From: Carettochelys insculpta
Taxonomy: Eukaryota; Chordata; Testudines; Carettochelyidae
DNA: 64,000 bases
Direction of reading: 5' to 3'
NCBI RefSeq assembly: GCF_033958435.1
Contig: NC_134138.1
Coordinates: 209,879,298 to 209,943,297, forward strand
Shown here: piece after piece, positions 57,551-64,000 of the stretch
Layout: each line of letters begins with the position of its first letter
Position numbering within the stretch: the first letter of the stretch is position 1
The notes under the pieces: model-generated
Databases searched by the model: none
The model's input: only the letters and a program-made list of their open reading frames with translations
Told to the model about the DNA's origin: nothing
Made by a program: the position numbers and the translations under genes

Positions 57551-58640
57551 GCTAATCTACACAGTCTGAGGGATTTATCCACAGCATTTTGCTGATTCCA
57601 AGGTAACGCCCAGTATGCAAGCTGCAGTAATAGCATGTACAGGAAAGTGCACATCCTTGTGTACATACAACAGCTGTTTGTCACCAACCAAAGGCTTGGT
57701 GTTCTCAGACAGCATCCTACATACCTTTGCCTTGCTGCTGAGCAGCAGGTGTGCTGGGATTTTTTTGCTGCGTGTCATTAGATGTGTAGCAGAAACCAGG
57801 CTAGTTCACATTTAAAAAAAAAAATCTCATAATCCATCTGTGTCTGTTGTGTACTTCCTTTATGAGTCGGCTGTGACAATTGTGGTCAGCTGCGTGGACC
57901 CTGTAATGCTCTGTGCCACTATGTTAATAACCTCTGTCCATGGAAGTTACTTGAGCTGTAGTTCATCACTGAAAGCGAGACAAATTTGACTCAGGGCTTT
58001 GCTTGATGCACCACCAAGATGTGGCTGCAGCAGCTCCTCCAGCAGTACAATGCAACACAGAGAAGATGCCAAACAATTGATGATAGAGAACTTGTTACTG
58101 GAGCAGCTTCTCAGAGTGCTGGGTTCTTTCTCAGCTCCAGACACCAGCATCAAGTGGTGGGAAAGAATTTATCTGCAGTGCAGGATCACCAGCAACAGCA
58201 AGAACATTTCAGGATGGGAAATATGTGCAGTACTAATTCCCGAGTTACCGTAGCAGCCCCCAGGTGGTGCCCTATACATGGGCAAGTGAGTCTCAACTGC
58301 CATTTGGAAGATGGCCACCCAGAATGTTCCCAGTCCATAGTCCCATGCCAAATTGGTTTGCTATCAGCCATTGGTATGGACACTTGTGGGCCATGGAAAA
58401 AAAGATACTGTTGTGCTGGATTACAAAGCTCGGTGATGCTCTACAGGTTATTGATAGCTTCCCAAACATGGTATTCCCAAATTTATTGGGACAACTGATG
58501 GGACTTCTGTGCCTATACTTTTTCCCTCCACCATCAGGGTTCAGAGTACACAGATGGAAAGGTTATCATTCCACAGTGCTCTGAGGGTATGTAGACCACA
58601 GTGGCAGGTTTATGGATAGAGGAAGTTCAGTGTTGTGGGT
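57551..58640 (+). mobile_element. Old Harbinger-type transposon remnant
   Basis: GGGCTAATCTACACAGTC at 57550 may be a decayed TIR. The body holds the transposase pseudogene described separately, and a GGTATGTAGACCAC word follows it. Right boundary and duplication are not defined. Confidence 0.5.
57990..58620 (+). pseudogene. Harbinger-like DDE transposase remnant
   Basis: Over three frames, EQLLRVLGSFSAPDTSIKWW, VFPNLLGQLMGLLCLY, GFRVHRWKGYHSTVL and YVDHSGRFMDR align in order with the transposase at 13384-14148 (GFPNCFGALDWTHIPI, GGRYINRMGYHSVVL, MVDSRGHFQD). The first catalytic Asp has become Met (GQLMG for GALDG-type). The region beyond, with the second Asp and the Glu, is missing. This copy is much older than the 11-kb element and inert. 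Confidence 0.7.
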
Positions 58641-60135
58641 CCTGCCTGCATGTGTCTATAAAACATTATGAATTAGTGCTAGCAATTATTTTCTGTGTAA
58701 AATGACCCATCAAGGCAATGAATGAAATTTTAAACTTTAATAAACAATTGTGTAACAAACAAATTAATTTTCAACAGAAAAAATGTAACAAGGGCTTTTA
58801 ATATATTGTTTCATAATTCAAACTAGAAACAGCCCTTGCATTAAAGCAGCAGTAAAACAAAAGAGCAATGTGCAACAGTGGAGCACACTGTACAAGGCCA
58901 AGGGCTTAAAATCACAGATGACGAAACATCTTGGCAGGTCCGTCCTTACAAAATATGGGGCCCTATGTCAGGGTCCCTTCTCCCTCCCCGCAGGCAGCTC
59001 CTGGCCAACTGGTGGTCCTCACAACTCCCCACAACCCTCCCCATGTGGCTCCTGCCATGGGCTGGGGGCTTCTCTCCTCCCCCTCCTTGTGCAGCTCCAG
59101 CCAGGGGGTGGGGCTTCCCTCCCTCCCACTCTGCTCCTTCCAGGAGCCTGCGGCTTCCCCCACCATGCTGCTTTTCCAGGAACCTGCAGCTTCCCTCTCC
59201 CTCCTTCCCACTCCTGTCAGGTCTTGGAGTGTCCCTCCTACCCTCCCACCCTGCTTCACTGGACTCGGCTTACCAGGACTCAAGGGTTTCCCTGAGTCCG
59301 GAGCAGAGCTACAGAGGCTGGAGTTGCCTTTCTACCCCTATTCTGGCAGCAGGGAAGCTCTGAAGGAACATTTTTACTTCCCTCTGTCTCCCTCTGCTAT
59401 AAGGGAGCAGACTGCATTTATGGTGGTGTACTTCTCATAGCTCATTGCCCATTGGCTGCTGAGAGACGTGAGTCTTGCCCCACCTTTTCTACCTGGCTCA
59501 GGGTCCAGGTCCTTAAGATACACTGACTGGATTCCCTCTCAAGCTTCATTCATTTCCAGGACCTCTCTCTGTCCATTGCCCTTAGGTCCATATATTGCAC
59601 CTTTCACATGCTTGATGGATGGACCATGTCACATAGGAGAATGGGCTGACAAGTAAGTCCTAGTGTCTTCAGAGGCCAGCAACCCCATCAGAACATCACA
59701 ATGAGGCAGGTGATGAGCAAGCAGAGACATTACCTAGAAGACAAGCTGCCAGCTCACTCATCTTACTAAGAAAGGCTCACAGGGAGGCTGGCTGTCAGAC
59801 GCTGGGAGAAAGACTGGGTGAGCTAATCTTCATGAGTCAGGACAGTGTCCTGTTAGGGGTCCAAGCTCTAAAAGACATATCATGTGTTTATTGTACAACT
59901 AATACTTCTACCCACATGCTATCATTTGAATCTATTCTTTGTTCAATAAATTAACGTTTCTTTTCACTGTCAAAATTTGAGAGGTGTGGGATGAGTGAAG
60001 TGGTGATCCTGGGGTAAAATTGGGAAGCTGGGGCAAAATGTGCAGGCCTGTGAACAACCAGTGGAGCAGCAGCAGGACACTCCAGTAAATTGCTTAGAGG
60101 ACTCAGGAACTGGAGCATGCCTAGTGCTAACATCA
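58641..60135. repeat. Non-coding, with C/T-rich repeat-like block
   Basis: Between 58950 and 59440 the sequence is C/T-rich, with the word CCAGGAGCCTGCGGCTTCCC and a second variant CCAGGAACCTGCAGCTTCCC about 40 bp later. The three frames of 141-169 codons here are low-complexity Pro/Ser/Leu-rich and lack any domain. From 59440 to 60135 nothing certain is seen. Confidence 0.4.
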
Positions 60136-60312
60136 TGGAAAGACAACAAAAAGTCCTGTGGCACGTTATAGACTAACAGATGCAGCTGATGAAGTGGGTC
60201 TTTGCCCATGAAAGCTTATGCTCCAGAAAATTCTGTTAGTCTATAAGGTGCCATAGGACTTCTTGTTGTTTTTGCAGATACAGACTAACACGGCTACCTC
60301 TCTGACACTTAT
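60136..60312 (+). mobile_element. Penelope-like element terminus (type B) forming a hairpin
   Basis: The right half reads CTGTTAGTCTATAAGGTGCC, CAGGACTT-like, CTTGTTGTTTTTGCAG and ACAGACTAACACGGCTACC, the type-B end. The left half (60142-60180) is its reverse complement, so 39-bp arms flank a 51-nt centre. The centre holds a hammerhead-like core. RT and endonuclease parts are absent. Confidence 0.85.
60142..60270 (+). ncRNA. Hammerhead-ribozyme-like fold
   Basis: The centre has CTGATGA (60186-60192), a helix GTGGG (60194-60198) with CCCAT (60205-60209), GAAA (60210-60213), a mini stem GC-TTAT-GC (60214-60221) and TC (60222-60223), with C as the cleavage-site nucleotide. Stem I would be TTATAGACTAACAGA (60166-60180) with its perfect complement at 60232-60246, extended by GGCAC/GTGCC. 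All invariant hammerhead positions are present. One extra A (60193) sits between the first core box and stem II, which could weaken activity. Hammerheads in Penelope-like elements are known; activity here is unproven. Confidence 0.65.
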
Positions 60313-61183
60313 CAGGGAAAGCAGAGCCTGCACAGGCTGAGAAGTCTGTGCCCACGCAAGGCTACCCAAGATGGCCTCATGTGAAATGCAGATGATAGTG
60401 AAGTGTCTCACAGCCCTGGCTGCCCCTGAAAGTGTCACTGCATGTGAACCAGAGGCTGAGGCTGTACCATGCTATTAATGATGAGGTAGCAAATGGAGAT
60501 GGGTGGGGAGTTTGCCAGGCAAGACAGGTGAAGGGGAAAAGGAAAATATATGGGCATGAGTCTTCTTTAGTTTGGACCTGAAAAGGGTCAGAAGTCAAAG
60601 TTTTGGCCTCTCTCACACTCATTGCCCAGCTGGAGAAACTGGCATTTTAGGAAAAAGTACATATATGGGAGGGAGAGCAATGGAGGGTGAAGAGAGTATG
60701 GCCAGGTGTAGGGAGGGAAGTGGGCACCTGGAAAGGCTTTTACCTCACATCAACCAATGACTGCAGGGCACTCACAACAGAAGCTTGCACAGCAGAATGG
60801 CACAATAAAATTTAAATTTATTAGACAAATTCTCAGACAACTTACTTTCTGAGGTTCCTTCTATATAGGAGCCACCTTCTCAGTCTTAGCCTGGGTTGCT
60901 GCTGAGGAATTTGGTTGGTTGCCACAAGCCAGCTCTCCTTTTACCTGGCAAGCATCAGGTCTTGAGCAGATGTTGGCTTTCTTAAGCCATGATTCCATTT
61001 AAGGCCTGAGGTTCGTCTTAAGAGTCTTGCTGGTCATCCTTGACTAATCGTTGGGGAGCTGTACGAAAACCCTGGACTTCATCGCAATTCAGGGAGAGTA
61101 AGTTGAGATTCAGAACTTCTATGACCATGGGCAGGGAAAGAAAGACAGCAGGCTTCACGTACTTCCTGGGGTAGCGGGTCACA
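60313..61183. other. Non-coding spacer
   Basis: No gene or repeat is recognised. Confidence 0.4.
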
Positions 61184-61186
61184 TTA

Positions 61187-61884
61187 GCTATGTGTACGCG
61201 TGTATGCTACATCGAAATAGCCTATTTCGATGTAGCGACAATAGCGTCTACACGTCTTCCAGGGCTGGTGCCATCGACATTCAATGTTGACGATGAGCAG
61301 CACCACATCGAAGTAGGTGCTGCAGGGGAGCGTCTACACGCCAAAGCGGCCCAGATCGAAATAAGGGTGCCAGGAACAGCTGCAGACAGGGTCACAGGGC
61401 AGACTAGCACTTCCCAGGCAACAGCTAGCTGCTCCCTTAAAGGGCCCCTCCCAGACACACTTGCACTAAACAGCACAAGATCCACAGAGCCAACAACGGG
61501 TTGCAGACCCTGTGCATGCAGCATGGATCCCCAGCTGCAGCAGCAGCAGCCAGAAGCCCTGGGCTAAGGGCTGCTGCACACGGTGACCATAGGGCCCCGC
61601 AGGGGCTGGAGACAGCGTCTCTCAACCCCTCAGCTGATGGCCGCCATGGCGGACCCCGCTATTTCGATGTTGCGGGATGCAGATCATCTACATGTGCCCT
61701 ACTTCGATGTTCAACGTCAAAGTAGGGCGCTATTCCCATCTCCTGTTGGGGATAGTGACTTCGACGTCTTGCCGCCTTACGTCAATTTCAACTTTGAAAT
61801 AGCGCTCACCACATGTAGACGTGGCGGGCGCGCTTTCAAAGTTGGCACGGGTACTTCGAAGTAGCCGGGACGTGTAGACGCGGC
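61187..61884. mobile_element. Non-autonomous Harbinger derivative, about 0.7 kb
   Basis: Ends GCTATGTGTACGCG and the complement of GCCGCGTCTACACGTC resemble the TIR of the 11185 element. Interior words in reverse orientation relative to it include CTTAAAGGGCCCCTCCCAGAC (complement at about 14860-14882) and CAACCCCTCAGCTGATGGCC (complement at about 11420-11450). Only the outer parts of the large element are present; both genes are deleted. TTA lies at the left flank and TAT at the right, so the duplication is not clean. Confidence 0.75.
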
Positions 61885-61889
61885 TATTG

Positions 61890-62619
61890 TGACTTTAGCT
61901 GACCAATGTCTAGGTATCTGCTGAGAACTGACAAACTCAGAGCTGCAAGTGAGACCAATTCAGTTGTGTATGAGCACAGATCAGAGGGAGTGTTTAAACA
62001 TCATGAAAACCAATGGCATGTCACACACTTTGTTTTTATTTATAGATACCCTAATAAAAATGTATATCTTGTTGGAATGCAATAGCAAACATTTATATCA
62101 TAAATACACACACACACACACACGGAGTAACTAAATAAAACCTCAAACAAGAAAAGCCTTGTGTCACAGACATGAAAGACTTTGTTAAAATGCTAATTCT
62201 TGGGCATGTGAAGCCAAGTGCACATTGTGTGATGACCAGAGATCAATATAGTAAATGCATTCTTCTCTCTGCCCTCAAGGAAACAGTTCACGTGGAAAGG
62301 GAACCTAGCAGCTTAATTTCCATGAGAAGCAGCTACAAGTATGGGCAAGGAAGAATTCCTCATCTTTAGACTGCTTTGATTCTAATCAGGCAGAATAACT
62401 GAACAAGACAAATCCCCAGAGCTTCTCTGGCTAGCCACGAAAGATTTTTTTAGACACTGGCAGATGACTACATTTCTGCAGCTACCATTTGGGAATTAGA
62501 TGTTGACTTACCTGTACACATGTTTTATCTGCTTTTAACTCTCAATGACTGATTTTTCCCTAGCTATTAACCTTTTCATCCACTATAGAATTGTATCTTA
62601 GATCTCCCACTGCAAGCCA
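61890..62619. repeat. Non-coding with CA microsatellite
   Basis: A short (CA)n run of about nine units lies at 62106-62123. No gene is recognised. Confidence 0.6.
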
Positions 62620-62870
62620 AATCTGAGCGAGTAACTGGACTCTTAGGACTGAGTGTACCTGAAATACTTGTGATTTTTGATGTGGCCAACCATTTAGCAC
62701 ATACATGAGAGTGTTCAAGGGGACTCCTTGTGACTCCTTTACAAGACTACTATAATACTTCAGGAGTTCACAATTCTTACTGGCTCAGTGAAATCTAATT
62801 GTGGTACATACCACCAGTTTGGACTGTCTGCCCTGAGGTAATGGCTCATGGTAACGATTGCCTGCAGACT
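62620..62870 (+). repeat. Dispersed repeat, second copy (see 1-410)
   Basis: TGTGATTTTTGATGTGGCC, GAGTTCACAATTCTTACTGG, AGTGAAATCTAA, ACATACCACCAGTTTGG and CTGTCTGCCCTGAGG appear in the same order as at 150-400. The copy here is better preserved in its right half. Confidence 0.55.
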
Positions 62871-64000
62871 GTGTAAGCAGGTAGAATCCTACCCAGCTCC
62901 TCAAAATGTAGATAAAATTAGAAGTACTTTGATAGTTTTTTTTCCTGAGCATCCCTGATTGAACACAAATCCTTCCAAGCTTCTTGTTCCTTATCCAGAA
63001 CTGTTCAGCCCCTTGGTCATGGCCCTCATGCACATCTGCCTACAGTGTCCATAAAAGAGATCTTTATTCTGGGGACTGGACACTAGAACCACCTGTACCA
63101 ACACTAGCCACCAGATGGTAAGGAAAGCCAGGGTCTCAGCACAGCTCTAAGTGGCTGCTCAAGGCATTTTATAGGTCTCCTGGAACACTACCGAAGCTAT
63201 TGTGACAACTGGTATCCAGGAGGAAGCATTAAATCTGGCTGTGGAGCAGATTATAAAAAGCAAGGAGACATCTGGGTTGATCAATGTGACACCAGAGCAG
63301 GAGAGGAAATACATATGATTATCCCACATGGCCATGCGAGTGACTATTAGCTGCTGGAAGAGTGCCATAGCCACACTGCATAAACACACAACAGCCTGGG
63401 GTAACTCAATTTGCAACAAATCAAGTTCACTTTGAAAGAGAACTTCAGTATTCATAATAAATGGGAGTCAGTGCCAATGAATTGTGTCATGAGTGCACAG
63501 GAGTTTTCCGATTAGATTAATTTGATTTAGTCTGGTTTAAACTCCCAGGCTGGGTGAACCCCAAGTAACTTCTGCTTGAGTGGGGTTCTGAAAAAATAGG
63601 CAAAGGTTCAAAAAGGGAGAGCATTCTTATTCCATCAAGATAGCTTCTCGCTCCTGAGTTAAGATAATACCAGGCCTGAACACATCAAATTCCAAGCACA
63701 GTCGCCTAAGGTTCTCAGTAGATTACTGAAGTTTCTCTCAAATCTATCCCACAAATTGAGCAGAATGACAAACAAGGAAAGATTTCCTTTTATGATATAA
63801 GTAAACATCACATAATTATACTCATACAGTTCCATCAATAACCACTATAATGACAGGCTCTTGTACATTTGAGTTCCTCTCTTCTTTCTGAGGACAGGTG
63901 TTTGGGTAGGCTTTTCATAATTATGAAGTTAACATTTTCCTAAACATTGACTCAAAAGTCAGCACTTCTCTCAGCTTCCACACATGGGGCACTTAGAAGT
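62871..64000. other. AT-rich non-coding region
   Basis: No gene is recognised. A 98-codon frame on - at 63159-63455 has no known domain. Confidence 0.35.

Noticed and set aside
58870..59440. Three overlapping frames of 141-169 codons on +
   Set aside because: All are Pro/Ser/Leu-rich products of C/T-rich sequence; no domain and no splice logic.
63159..63455. A possible transposon protein fragment at 63.2-63.5 kb
   Set aside because: Neither strand gives a motif I can name. Similarity to any transposase family could not be supported.
1..64000. CRISPR arrays, bacterial operons, riboswitches or phage genes
   Set aside because: The sequence is plainly vertebrate: CR1, MIR and Penelope repeats, spliced transposon genes and no bacterial gene organisation.

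Overview
This window looks like transposon-rich, non-coding vertebrate DNA from a sauropsid, most likely a turtle. The case rests on several repeat types seen together: CR1 LINEs of two subfamilies (one ending in ATTCTATG repeats, the other in CCATTCTTATGTTCTT), Penelope-like retroelements with hammerhead-type termini, a GC-rich two-gene PIF/Harbinger transposon, many hAT-, Harbinger- and Tigger-like MITEs, solo LTRs, and old MIR/L2 fossils. I recognise no host protein-coding exon, rRNA gene or functional tRNA gene. Every open frame longer than about 150 codons lies in a mobile element or a GC-rich repeat. The window therefore reads as intergenic or deep-intronic sequence.

Layout, left to right. 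1-410 is a dispersed repeat that recurs at 62.6-62.9 kb. A 343-bp hAT MITE lies at 2.04-2.39 kb. A decayed CR1 fills 3.37-6.58 kb and is split by a 252-bp palindromic MITE. MITEs and a CR1 tail follow at 6.9-7.7 kb. A 4-kb Harbinger element at 11.19-15.16 kb carries a SANT/Myb-like gene (+) and a DD35E transposase gene (-), and both are only lightly damaged. A solo LTR with an exact 5-bp duplication sits at 18.5-19.2 kb. Penelope termini and Tigger-like MITEs occupy 20-22.2 kb, MIR/L2 relics 24.5-24.9 kb, and GC-rich repeat 25.4-26.2 kb. CR1 and Tigger-like copies lie at 27-29.8 kb. An 837-codon open CR1 frame runs from 31.6 to 34.2 kb, followed by a purine-rich tract at 34.8-35.3 kb. A CR1 interrupted by a Penelope tail, a MITE and another CR1 covers 35.6-40.3 kb. 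Penelope RT (-) and endonuclease (+) remnants lie at 41.1-43.2 kb. An antisense CR1 at 43.2-44.8 kb is split by a 1,030-bp solo LTR. From 45 to 60 kb the sequence is mainly AT-rich with scattered MITEs, a non-CR1 LINE fragment (50.9 kb), a GC-rich minisatellite-like block (52.9-53.3 kb) and an old Harbinger transposase remnant (58.0-58.6 kb). A Penelope terminus folding into a long hairpin with a hammerhead core lies at 60.14-60.31 kb. An internally deleted, inverted relative of the 11-kb Harbinger lies at 61.19-61.88 kb.

How the parts work together. The Harbinger element has the two-gene organisation known for this superfamily, a DDE transposase plus a Myb/SANT DNA-binding partner. The short copies at 61.2 kb and the TCTACAC-ended MITEs would be non-autonomous passengers of such machinery. 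The CR1 and Penelope copies are retrotransposition products that landed in one another, which gives a relative time order. The most notable single signal is the set of hammerhead-ribozyme-like cores in the Penelope termini, above all the hairpin copy at 60.14-60.27 kb. Hammerheads in Penelope-like elements are known in general, but the inverted-arm form here deserves a direct test.
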